Positions 47,456 to 58,093 of a stretch of DNA of 64,000 bases are shown here, one piece after another. Origin of the DNA: Tetradesmus obliquus (Eukaryota; Chlorophyta; Chlorophyceae; Sphaeropleales; Scenedesmaceae); assembly GCA_030272155.1 (NCBI GenBank), contig CP126202.1:4547501-4611500 (forward strand). Reading direction: 5' to 3'. Below the pieces are notes generated by a model. It was not told where the DNA came from, ran no database searches, and saw only the letters and a list, made by a program, of their open reading frames with translations. The translations under genes were made by a program, and so were the position numbers. The number at the start of each line of letters is the position of its first letter. Position 1 is the first letter of the stretch.

Positions 47456-49056
47456 GTGCTGTTGTGCTGCACTTGCAGGAAAATGGCATCAAGCCAGAGT
47501 ACGGGCTAGCACATGCTGGCAAGCAGCAAGCAGAAGCAGCAGGGTGAGCAGCATGCGGCCTAACCAGATGCACGGCTTCTGAGGAGCAGCAAGCAGCAGC
47601 AGGGCGAGCCTGCTTCCTTCACGTGGGGTCGCCCTCCTCTGACGTGCATACCAACAGACAGACACATAAGTCAAAGCACAGATAGAGAGCATGAATGAAG
47701 CAGCAGGGTGAGCAACATGTGTGCGCCTGAGTGGGCTGCATTTGCGGAGCAGCTGTTGCTGCCTGCAAGCAACAGCAGGGTGAGCCTGCTTCATTCAGGT
47801 GGTTTCCCCCCCTCCTCTGATATGCATACCACCAGGCCGGCACAGAAGTCAAAGCACAGATAGAAAGCAGACAAGTGCTGCCCTCTGCAAGCCTGCAGCT
47901 TGCCTGAAAGGGTTGTAGCTTTGATGGCTCACCACTGCTGCACTGTGTAACGGCCGCATGCTTGCAGGCAGTTGCTGCTGCAGCAGCTGCAGCAGCAAGG
48001 GGTGCCGCTGAGGGCAGTGCGGGTCTACACTTCACCCTTCTCCCGCACAGTGGAGACAGCCAGCATTGCAGCAGCATCTGCAGGCCTGGACCCTGCAGCA
48101 ATGCAGGTGATCCTGCAGCAGCATGAGTTCTCCTACGTGTTCAGCACTAGAGGAAGCTCGGCATTGGTGCTACTGTCGCTGCATCAGATGCAGCAGCTTG
48201 CTGTGTGGTTAGCAATGCCAAAATGTTCACGTGACTGCTCTGCACTCACATCTCAGAGGCAGTTGGCATCCCTTGCCAAGCCCGTGTCATTCACCACCCT
48301 GCATGATGGCTACCTGGTGTGCTCTACTTCTGCAAATATATGACAACAAAATGCTTGCTTGTGTTATGTCCTGCGGTTGCAGGTCACACCACTGCTGCGA
48401 GAGCGCTGCTTTGGCTCAAAGCTGGAGCTCACGTGCCACGACAACTACTGCCCAGCATGGGAGGGTGATGCTGCTGATCCTGGCAGCAAGCCATGTGGCT
48501 GTGAGGATGGGGAGAGTGTGCAAGATGTGTCTGCTCGGGTGCAGCAGCTGTTCCAGGTGAGCATGTGGGCGGTGAGTGGTGATAAACGAGTGCATGCATG
48601 TAATGTTCCTACGTCTGGTGTGCAGCAAGTGTTAACAGGCGTGTGTGTGTAGCAGCTGCTGCATGTCACTCTGTGCACACACTGTGCATCTGTGGCTACT
48701 TGTGCAGTCCGTGTGCACAGCTGGCGTGCGTGCTGCAGCCTGTGCGTCTGTATTGCGGCACTAAAATCATGCACTTCTGTGCTGCGCAGGAGCTAGAGCA
48801 GCAGCACGAGGCGCAGCATGTGCTGCTGGTCTCACATGGCGACACACTATCCATCCTGCAAGCAACATTTCATGGCACGGACCTAGCGCAGCACAGGCAG
48901 TATGGCCTGGGCACAGCAGAGCTCAAGCAGCTGAATGGTGCTGACGGCAGCAGGGGGGCGGTTGAAGCGGACGCAGGGGCAGTGGCAGCAGCGGAGGCAG
49001 TAGCAGCGGAGGCAGCATGTGAGCCGGAGTTGGTGCTGACGGCAGCAAGCAGCTGA
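47131..49056 (+). CDS. Histidine phosphatase (phosphoglycerate-mutase-like) family protein
   Basis: Exons 47131-47156, 47254-47311, 47479-47543, 47968-48106, 48383-48556 and 48790-49056 give 242 aa. The RHG motif VLRHGRSKANE lies at residues 10-20 with the catalytic His at 13. Next come ENGIKPEYGL, the substrate-loop segment VYTSPFSRTVETA, and the second catalytic His in LLVSHGDTLSILQ. The layout matches small plant-type phosphoglycerate-mutase-like phosphatases, whose physiological substrates are mostly unknown. The start was chosen because MLPVRNVYW joins in frame to VLRHG across the first intron. A C-terminal Ala/Glu-rich tail is extra. A TGTAA signal lies near 49264. Confidence 0.85.
47387..47455 (+). 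repeat. (CTG)n microsatellite, about 22 units
   Basis: The longest uninterrupted triplet run in the window, located in intron 2 of the phosphatase gene just upstream of the acceptor at 47478. Confidence 0.9.
47540..47875 (+). repeat. Copies of phosphatase exon 3 end plus donor
   Basis: The real exon ends at 47543 with the codons of AEAAG and gtgagc. Further agcagcaggg(t/c)gagc junctions occur near 47603, 47705 and 47780, in a roughly 165-180 bp tandem unit that also repeats cctgcttc and aagtcaaagcacagatag. Confidence 0.75.
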
Positions 49057-49484
49057 CCCTTGCATGTAGCTGGGCCACAGCACATTTGCTGTGGCGTGTC
49101 GTGTCAAGGCCAAGAATCCTCATTCAGCAGCAGGTAGAGGGGAAGCAGAACACCAGCAAGCGGTTCTGTGTTATACTGGCAGAGTCATTGTCAGTGACTG
49201 AACCACAGACCTTCTCGCTCTGGTGCACAGTGATGTTGTATAGGTGCTTCCGTATTGCTTGCTGTGTAACTGCTGCGCCATTTGATGTAAGCAGTATCGG
49301 CTTTCCTGCTGTATTGTGCAAACGGAAGCTGCCTTGCTGTTGAATAGCGAACCTGCTGTGCCTTGCCTGCTGGCACCGATCCTCGCCATACCCGGAACCG
49401 CACAGTAGTTCGAGGAGCTCATTTGACTAGTCAAAGGACACAGGCTCGGCCGCGTGCCTCGGAGCTGCAGCAGCAGCGAGCACC
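49057..49484. other. Phosphatase 3' UTR and CWC15 promoter region
   Basis: No exon seen. The TGTAA near 49264 is a likely poly(A) signal, so the remaining 220 bp would carry the CWC15 promoter and 5' UTR. Confidence 0.5.
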
Positions 49485-51276
49485 ATGACTACGGCACACA
49501 GGCCCACCTGGGCTCCCGCCCGTGGTGGCGAGGAGCAGGGTGGCATGCGCATCTTCGCGCCCAGCAAACAGGTGTCCGCGAAGAACCAGGCAGCGCACAC
49601 GAAGATGAAGTTCAGGTGGGGTGCAGGGCTTGTGCTGCTGCTGTGCACAGTGTTTGTGAGCTCGGCACAAGACTCGATGCAGTACGGTGGGGATGTATAT
49701 GCCCTGATTGTCGGTTTGTATCATGTGAGTGCAGGCAGGAAGGGCAGGCTGCTCCCCATGAACTGAAGAGCCAAGACCTCAAGGTGTGAGCAGCAGCAGT
49801 GGCAGCAGCAGCTCCAGCAGCGCTGCGTGCCAGCAGCAGCAGCAGAGGCACTTCTAGCTTTGTCCCAGCTGTTTCATATTTAGCAGAGGCTTGCGCTTCA
49901 GCAGTACTAATGCATATCGGCAGCTCTTATTGTGCTGGAGGGAATGGCGGCATCAACTCGCAGCCTGGCAGCCTGTCGGCAAGGGCGGCACCAGTACTGG
50001 TGTGCCAGCAAGCATGCATGTGTATGCAGCAGAGGCAACTGGTTGATTGCGCAGCAGCGGCAGGTTGCTGCTGGCATGACATTACTGTAACTTGCAGCAG
50101 GCGCTATACGTGCGCGATTGTCATTGTACTGCGCTGAACATGTGTTTAGCAGCTGCTGCCGGATGTTGCTTGGTGCAGGCGCTCTACATGCGTAGCTGCG
50201 CATCCACGTGTTGTGCGCGCTGTCGCGCTCTTCAGCATCGCACCTCTGTGCCGCTTGCACTGCTGACTGCTGCCGCTGCATGCTGCTGCTGCTGCTGCTG
50301 CGTCATGCTGCTGCAGGCCAAGCTTGAGGAGAAGGAGCGCAAGCACTTCCAGAAAACAAAGGGCATTAACTTTGAGGGTGCGCAGGCGCCAACAGCAGCA
50401 GCAGCAGCAGCAGTGGCTGGGGTGCAATGGCATGATTATGTTAGCAGCAACACCCACGGCTTTAGCAGCAATAGCAGCAGTGGCTGCAGCAGGCTAACAT
50501 GCAGTTCGCTGTGCTAATGCTTCAACAGCAGCGGCAGCAGCATCAGAAGCGTCAGCAGCAGCAGACCACTGCTTGATGGCTGTAGTGCCAGAACCAATTG
50601 CAGTACCACTTCTGCGACAATGATGCTCGCCGTATCGCAGCCTATATCATTGCTTACTGTCGCTGCAAAGGAGCGCAAGGCAGACATGGAGGCCGCCGGA
50701 ATAATTAAGGACTTCACCTGCAGCTCTTCTCAACCCTATAATCAACTGTTTCATCTGCTTTGCATGTATCTATGCCTGCAGAGGAGCGCAGGGCAGACCT
50801 GGAGCTGCTGGAGGCTGCAAGGATACTAAAGGTGATTGACTAAATCAATGCTTACGTTGTATCTGTGCTTTGCATGTGCCTGCAGAGGAGCGCAAGGCAG
50901 ACATGGAGCTGCTGGAGGCTGCGCCGCCAGATGAGGGAGGCGGCGGCAGCAGAGCGCTGATACCCAACGCGCGAGATGCGGACGACGTGGATGCAGATGC
51001 AAGCAGCGACGACAGCAGCGACGTGAGTGGCACCGCCTGGCCTTGGCTTTGATATAGGAGTTGCTGTGCAGCAGCGTATGGAGGTACAAGCAAGTGAAGC
51101 TGTCGTGTTGTGCGAGTGGCTGCAGTCCCAATAGTGGCAGCACTCGCACGAGTTACGAGCCTGCTGATATGTTGGGATGCCAGCCTGCAGCACATGGCCC
51201 TTGCAGACAGGTGCAGGGCAAATGCAGCAGCTGGAGCTGCTGTGCCGGCTGATCTGCTGTGCAATGCATTGCATTC

Positions 51277-51309
<33 letters not shown>

Positions 51310-52009
51310 CAGTAGCTGCCCCACAACAGCGCTGTGCTATGCTCGCTGATGGCAATACATCTTGTGACACGTGCCATAACAACAACAGGATGACGATGAC
51401 GACTCGGATGACGAGGCCGAGCTCAAGGCCGAGCTCGAGCGCATCCGAGCTGAGCGCGCAGCAGAAGCGGAGCGGCGTGCAGCAGAGGAGGAAGCGAAGC
51501 GGCAGGAGGCCATCCGCAGCGAGGTGCTAGGGGGCAACCCACTGATGGCTGGGGCGGGGGAGGTGGACTTTGGCGTGAAGCGCAGGTGCGAACAAAACTG
51601 CTGGGTATTTTCCAACCTCTGGAGATCATACATTGGTGAAAGTGGCAAGATGTCGTCTGATGAACTGCTTCTCAGCTGTCGCCTCGGGTTTTAGGGTGTT
51701 GTGTTGTGGTGGTCTTGAGCCCAGAGGGGGAAGCCAAGCGGCAGGAAGCGATTCGCAGTGAGGGGCAGGAACCCGCTGATGGCTGGGGCAGGGGAGGTGG
51801 ACTTTGGCGGCGTGTAGCGCAGGTGAGGCAGAGGAAGGAAGCTGGCATGTGTTGCAGTGCTGGTGTTTTCTGGTGTTGTGTGTTGTGCAGTGAGGTGATT
51901 GTTATTTGGCAGGTAACCGCTTTGGTGCAAGCTCGGCAGGGGATTTGAGAACCTGGTCTTGTGACCTGAGAACGTGGCAGATATCAACTAACAACTGCAT
52001 GCTACTGCA

Positions 52010-52043
<34 letters not shown>

Positions 52044-52210
52044 GCCACACGTGGCGCAAGGACGTGGTGTTTTGGCACCAGGCTGCTCGGCAGACAACGC
52101 ACTGATTCCACATGCATGTGCACCCCTGTGCTTGCATGTGTCTGCAGGTGGGACGAGGGGGTGGTGTTCAAAAACCTGTGCAACATCGCCTAACCTCCAC
52201 TCTCGGCTTG

Positions 52211-52246
<36 letters not shown>

Positions 52247-52322
52247 ATGTTTGCTGTAGGGTGGACGCGGACGTGGTGTTCAACAACTGTACAACGTCTG
52301 CCTAACCTCCAGTCTGTGTTTG

Positions 52323-52364
<42 letters not shown>

Positions 52365-52611
52365 ATGTTTGATGCAGGTGGGACGAGGACGTGGTGTTCA
52401 AGAACCAGACTGCAAGGCACATGTTCTGCAAAGTCTCATCCATGTGCTGCCCTGTGGTTGTGCTTTTATATGTCTGTGCTGCGCCAGGTGGGACGAGGAC
52501 GTGGTGTTCAAGAACCAGACGCGCGGCGAGGCCAAGGCGGCGCGGCGCTTCATCAACGACACCGTGCGCAGCGACTTCCACAAGAAGTTCCTGGAGCGCT
52601 ACATCCGGTGA
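49485..52611 (+). CDS. CWC15: Spliceosome-associated protein CWC15
   Basis: CWC15 (Cwf15/AD002) is a component of the Prp19-associated spliceosome core. Exons 49485-49615, 49735-49783, 50317-50377, 50886-51022, 51389-51585 and 52488-52611 give 232 aa, close to the 229 aa of the human protein. The N-terminus [15 protein letters not shown] and the C-terminus [10 protein letters not shown] ... [20 protein letters not shown] are the family signatures. Between them lie a charged helix ([13 protein letters not shown]), an acidic stretch ([16 protein letters not shown]) and a long Glu/Arg/Ala coiled coil ([19 protein letters not shown]). Three exon edges are copied into neighbouring introns and the last exon's end is copied after the stop. 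Confidence 0.93.
50665..50832 (+). repeat. Two upstream copies of CWC15 exon 4 start
   Basis: The exon 4 start [13 protein letters not shown] (real acceptor at 50885) is preceded by copies reading [13 protein letters not shown] near 50670 and [13 protein letters not shown] near 50782, each with an AG acceptor. The spacing is about 105-110 bp. Confidence 0.85.
51718..51832 (+). repeat. Downstream copy of CWC15 exon 5 end
   Basis: A copy of about 100 bp of exon 5 ([11 protein letters not shown], then the coding text for [12 protein letters not shown] with frame-changing differences) ends in cgcag followed by gtgagg, as the real exon ends in cgcag and gtgcga at 51585. Confidence 0.85.
52146..52415 (+). 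repeat. Three upstream copies of CWC15 last exon start
   Basis: Acceptor plus RWDE(G/D)VVFKN occurs near 52149, 52259 ([10 protein letters not shown]) and 52378, before the real exon at 52488. The period is about 110-120 bp. Two of the copies are preceded by (CTG)n tracts and share a tgcatgttt motif. Confidence 0.9.
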
Positions 52612-52715
52612 CACTGTGAATTCTACAAGAAGTTCCTGGAGCGTTACATCCGGGGGCATCGTGCTCTACAAGAAGTACCTGGAGCGCTACATCCGGTGAC
52701 ACTGCGAACTTCACA
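52612..52715 (+). repeat. Two copies of the CWC15 C-terminal codons after the stop
   Basis: After the stop at 52611 the text for KKFLERYIR is repeated with a period of about 52 and 53 bp, ending near 52654 and 52698, and the second copy is again followed by tgacactg. This duplication includes the stop codon and lies in the 3' UTR. Confidence 0.8.
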
Positions 52716-54349
52716 AGTTCCAGACACTGTGGTTGCTTTTGATGACACTGCAGTTGCATTCAGTGACACTGCTGCTACATGCAGTGACACTGTGACCGTC
52801 GAAAGGTGTATGTTTTGGGAGTGCGGCGTTCGGTGATAGTCACTGCGGTTGTGCTGTGCGGTGGCGCTGCTGTTACATTTGGTGACACTGCGGCGCCTGG
52901 GGCAGCGCTGCAGAGAGGGCGCTGCAGCAATGTGTGTGTGTGTGTTGCACTGCAGTGCTGTGTGCAGTGGTCGTGGCATGACATGTTCATGGCAGTGCAA
53001 GGAAACGTTTGCACGGCAGCATGTTGTGCGGAAGCCATGCTGTCTGATGTGATTTTGCCGTCTGTGCTAGCATCACGTGCACCCACAGCAGCACTTTTGT
53101 GTAGGCTCCAGCTACACGAGTGTACTTGTGGCTGCGGCTGCTGTCATGTACATCATGTCTGTGACAGGCCGCTACGGTTGCCACTACTCTGTGGCATGCT
53201 TGTTTGCAGTGCGGCGTGTTTTCTGTGTCGAATCTTTCAGCTTGTTGCTGGCTGAAGGGTGTGGGTACACTCCACGTTCAGTGTTGACATATCTCCGAGT
53301 TACATCTTGCCGGATGGCCGGCCTGTGCCTGCTTTTGCCAAGTGTGCTTCCTGCACTTACACACGAGGGTCACCTGGCATGCAATGGCATCGCTGGGCAG
53401 TGGTCAGTGCCGATAGGCTTGTCGCGCATCTTGGTAGCGCTTGTTCTTGCTTGCGAAGTAGAAATATATTGCCGACTTTTTTACAGTGCAGCTGCCTGTT
53501 GGACCAGTATTTCGCTGCGTGTTGATTGTCATCGCTGCACAACTGTGATCTCATGAGACAAAACACGTGGGAGAGCATGAAATGATGGTCGATACTCTCC
53601 TCTATGGCGTGTCGTTTGCAGCTAAGGTGTAATGTGTATGCAGTGCCGCAATCAGCGCAGCAACTAGTGTGCTTTGTCTGTTTGCCTGTCTGTTCGGCGG
53701 CGCCGTTATTGGTTTCTGCGCCGCTGCTGCAGCAGCAAGCACGGACCTTGGTGGCTGATCATGACTGCGTGTGTGCAGCTTGATGCTTGGCTGCTTGTGT
53801 GGCGTTGCAGTGACGTCGGCTGAGAGCCGTGTTGAGTGATGCCCATGTGGCACCAAAGTCTGGTGACCAAACCCTAGTGAGGGTTTTGCCTGGCACCTGT
53901 GACATCACATTCGCGCGGGGATGCCAATCAAGCCTTGCAGTGTCGTCGATATGATAAGCATTGCACTAGGTTTGCCGTAGGTGAAAACGACCTGCCGGAC
54001 AGTCAACACCAGACCAGGTCAGCGGGGTGCGAAGCAACCATCGTCTGTGCAGCACGTCCAGTAGGCTACGCTTCACAAATTCAATTCGATTATTTAGGAC
54101 ATGTTTGTAACCGCTTTGCTCTTTCTAGGGTGCAGTTGGCTGCCAGCAGGAGGGCTGCATGTGCCCGCCTGCCTTTGATTTTTCAAACCTGGGCGCATTC
54201 GTTGCTTACACAGGCTCGTCCACCACACGACAGGCAAGATGAATAAGAGGTCCGACTCAATGCTTCTTCATGTTCGGTGCTGCCCTCCCTGCTGCTGCCG
54301 TGCAGGTGCAAACCCCTCCAACACAAGGTGCCAGACTTGCAGGAGCAGC
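52716..54349. other. CWC15 3' UTR and intergenic DNA
   Basis: No gene recognised. A run of agtgacactg-type short repeats (52740-52890) continues from the post-stop duplications. A TGTAA lies near 53628. Confidence 0.4.
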
Positions 54350-55960
54350 ATGGCAGCTTCACATGCAGTCAGTCGCTCTCCTCTGATCACTCTCCCTGAT
54401 GATGTTTTGGCGGCAATCTCAAGGCAGCTTACAACCTCAGAGCAGCTGCTGCTGGGACGCTTGGTCCTGCAGCAAGGCAGCAAAGCAGCAGCAAAAGACA
54501 CAACAAGCGCAGCGCCTGCTGTGGAGCCCATCTCAGCCATACCAGCAGCATCCTGCAAGCTGCTGCGTGGACTGCGGGAAGCTGCAGCTTCTGCAGTGCT
54601 GTCGCACATCACAGCTTGCACAGTCAAGCTGCCACACAGCAGCAGCCTGGACAGCCTGCCCAACCTACAGAAGCTGACACTGCTGGTGCAGCAGGACAGC
54701 AGCACAGCAGACATTTGCTGCACAGCAGCAGCTGTCGCATCCCTAGCGCAGCTGCCAGCACTGAACAGCCTGAAGGTAGTGCGGCCACAGCCCTTGAGCC
54801 ACCTACCTTTCAGTATTGACCTGGCAGCAGCAATCGGCAGCCTACAGCGCCTGCAGGAGCTCACTTTGAGTGGTGTTGTCATTCCTGCAAGAGACACTGC
54901 AACAGCAGCAGCATGTGCACAGCACATTGCCAGCCTGCCAAACTTGAAGTGCCTGCAAGCACCGGCACTGCTCAGCATGGTGCAGCCACATCATGCAGTA
55001 GCAGCAGTGCATGCCCTGGGGCCGCTGCTGCCACAGCTGCAGATGTTGAAGCTGCCAGACAGTAACCTGGAGGGGCCTGCTGCAGCAGCACTGCTGGAAG
55101 GCCTCCTAAGATGCACTGGCAGCAGCAGCAGCAGCAGCAGCAGGGACAGCAGCTTTGCAACCAGCAGCAGTCGAAGCAGCAGGGGTAGCAGCTGCTGCTG
55201 CTGCTTACAAGTCCTGGACCTTTCAGGCAACCACCACATGTTTGCTGCGCATGCAGAAGCAAGTGAATGCTCGGCAGACGGCAGCAGCAGCAAAAGCAGC
55301 AGCAGCCAGGCCAATGTCAAGCAGACTATCCAGCAAGGCCTGGCAGCACTTGTGGCTGGCAGCAGCTTGCAGGAGCTGCTGCTGGCAGACACAGGCATGA
55401 CCCAGGATGATCTGGCAGCAATCTTTAGCAGCAGCAGCAGTAGCAGCAGCAGTGGGCAGCAGCTGCAGCGGTTGGATGTGCACAACAACCGGCTGCTGGC
55501 GAGGGGTGACTCGCTACACTTGGGCCAGTGCCTGCAGCACCTGCAGGTAGGTACATGCGAGACGTCAACGACTGCGCAACGCAGCCAGCATGCTTTTCGT
55601 TGTCAGGCACTGCGTGAGCCATGTGCACATACCCAACAAGCCGAGCGCAGTACACAGTAGCAACAGTAACAGCCACAGCACCCCACCAGCACTTTCTTCC
55701 ATGACGCTTGCTGTGGTCCTGTAACTCGCTGCATGGCCTGCTTCCGCTATGCTCTGCAGGGCCTGCAGCACCTCAACATCTCTTGGATCACTTTGGGGCC
55801 TGAGGGTGTGGCCTTTGCCAGCCGCCTGGCTAGCCTACGCATGCTGGTCATGTCAGGCACGCGTGCTGGCCCTGCTGCCATTGCAGCACTGCACAAAGGG
55901 CACCCGGGCCTGAAATGTTTGGAGCTGTTTGACAGCCTGGAAGCAAATGCAGGGTGGTGA
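54350..55960 (+). CDS. F-box-like leucine-rich-repeat protein
   Basis: Two exons, 54350-55546 and 55760-55960, give 465 aa. The same frame is open back to another ATG at 54239. Near the N-terminus ITLPDDVLAAISRQL resembles the first helix of an F-box. About eleven leucine-rich repeats follow, such as LPNLQKLTLLVQQ, LQELTLSGVVI, LQVLDLSGNHHM, LQRLDVHNNRLL and LQHLNISWITLG. Some are separated by poly-Ser and Cys/Ser-rich inserts. F-box/LRR proteins usually pick targets for SCF ubiquitin ligases. The F-box itself is weak, so a plain LRR scaffold is possible. Confidence 0.7.
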
Positions 55961-58093
55961 GAAAGGTTTGGGGGTCTGTGCATTTGGTTGAGCATCAATC
56001 TGTTATGTATGCAGTGCAGCCGCATGGCTGCCTGCATGCTTTTGTTATTCTAGGCAACTGGCAGCCCCTGCAGCCAATGCTGCCTCAGGCGTGTGGCTCT
56101 GCAGCAGGCCAAAGTGGAGTGCAACTGCCCTGGAATTGTTGACTGCCTGTAGTATTGTGAGTTTGCAAATGTGAATCGAGCCTGCAAAATGTGAAACGAG
56201 CCTGAGCACGTTGTTTGTCGTGATAGTGTACAAGCAACAACTAGACTAGATTGTCCATCTTTACAACTGCCTTGGTAGGGTTTTGTGCCTGGTCGAATGG
56301 TGAAGCCGTACCTCCAAATGCTGCAAATCGAGAGGTAGTGCTTACATAGCGCTGCAAGTGCTGGAGCAAATGATGCTGTGCCTCAGGCACATCGAGAACA
56401 GCAACGGTCAGCCAGGCAAGGTATAGCAGCTTGTCAAGCAATGCATCAGCAGTCTGTGTGCATCTGGGCCTGGCTGTGTTGTCGAAGCATGCGTGTGTGT
56501 GGCGCGTGTGTGGGGGGGGGGGGGCGAGCCGCCTCAGCCAATGGATGTGACACAGCTCCTGTTATGAGGTGCTGTTGTGACAATGTGCGGATTGGGGTGC
56601 GGCGGGGCAGGGAGTGTGAGTGGGATGTACGCCAATGCTGGCGGCACATGCAATATGCATGGCATGTGTACACAATCAGTGGTTATGCTTTCGTTATTTG
56701 TCAGCGTTGTACCTGATGTTTGTGCGGTGGCCGCCAAAGCATGCCGAACGTGTACCAGTAATGGTTCCAAGGCAGGACGAGCATGCAATCATGCTGTGGA
56801 GATTGGGTCAAATACGCATACAATTTAGACAGATTTGGTGCAGGAGCTGCAGGTGATGTGGTGCCTGGCTGTCAGGGATGTAAAAGCCGGGCACCGCATG
56901 TTTGAATGCATCATGTGTACTTTATATTGCTTAGGCAGCAGGTTCGTGTTGGGGGCACAGGGCAGTTCCTGCAAGTCAGTGTGGTGCCGCTGTTATGATG
57001 GTTGGCAGCCAAGTGAAAACGCTCCTGCAGGGCCGATGCATTTACTGCCTCAGCCAGCGCCAAGCGTAGCCTTTTCCAGCAGCGTGCATGTGCATGCACC
57101 GGATGCTTCCCAACGGCATTCATCATGCAGGAGTGGGGGGTTGTCTGTTCATGTGAGCTTGATGTGCCACCCTTGCCAAGGGTGCGCAGTCAGCATGCAT
57201 GCATTGAAGCTTGGGCCTTGCTTCAACTAGGGCTTTGGCGGCTTGTTTCGCGCATTTGTATATTTGTGGTGGCGTTTGTGGTGCTGAAGACATGGTATGT
57301 GGCTGTGTAGCACCTTTGACTCTTTCCTGCAAGGAAACATTTCGAGCAGCCAACACGGGATGCGGTGTGGTATGGTGTGATGCAAGACCATACTGACAGC
57401 GCGTGCTACAGGAATCAGGCTGCAGCTGGCAGCTTGTAGGAGAGCAAGAGTGCAATGTTGGTAGCATGGGTGACAGCGACGCCTGTGAGACCATGCACCA
57501 ACGGCATTGCACGCATTCTGAGCGCACCATGGCAATTTGGCATGGACAGCCGTCATGCGTCGCATTGTGTGTGCTGACCCCGCTGTGCGGCATTTCAGTG
57601 CATGTGTCCACTTCTCTTCTTGCTGCATTTGGGTGCCTTGTAACCTGCTGGCTGCCGAGGTTCTAGGCAGAACACGGTGTTTGGGGCAACATGTGGGTGC
57701 GGTGCAAGCAGTCGGGTACGAAAACCCTAACCGCCAGACTGTCGTCAGCAAGCGCCATCCCATCTCAATACATCAACGAAAACTCCATCCACATACGTTT
57801 CAAAGCTTTCGGTCCTGCGTTTCACTCCGCCATGCGCCAATAGATGCACGCACTGTCCTTGCAGACGTAATTGCGTAGCAAGAAGCTGTTGACAGCGTAC
57901 ACCGACGTTGCCCAGCGAAGGAGTTCAAATCAGGCTTACTTTTTATGTGGTGAGTGAGGCACGGCAGAGGTGCGCCACCAAGGCTGCTGTGTTCATCTGT
58001 TGCAGAGCAACATGTTGCTATTCATACTCAGCATTACAGAGCACCCACAAACCACCGTATGTATTGCTTTGACCACCCCTATTGCGCCCTTTT
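55961..58093. other. Intergenic, no gene seen
   Basis: Low-complexity TGCATG-rich sequence with a 13-base G homopolymer at 56512-56524. Frames on both strands show no recognisable domains. The gene starting near 58094 may have upstream exons here. Confidence 0.4.

Noticed and set aside
51694-51948. A separate small gene in the CWC15 intron
   Set aside because: It is a frame-altered copy of the CWC15 exon 5 end, not an independent gene.
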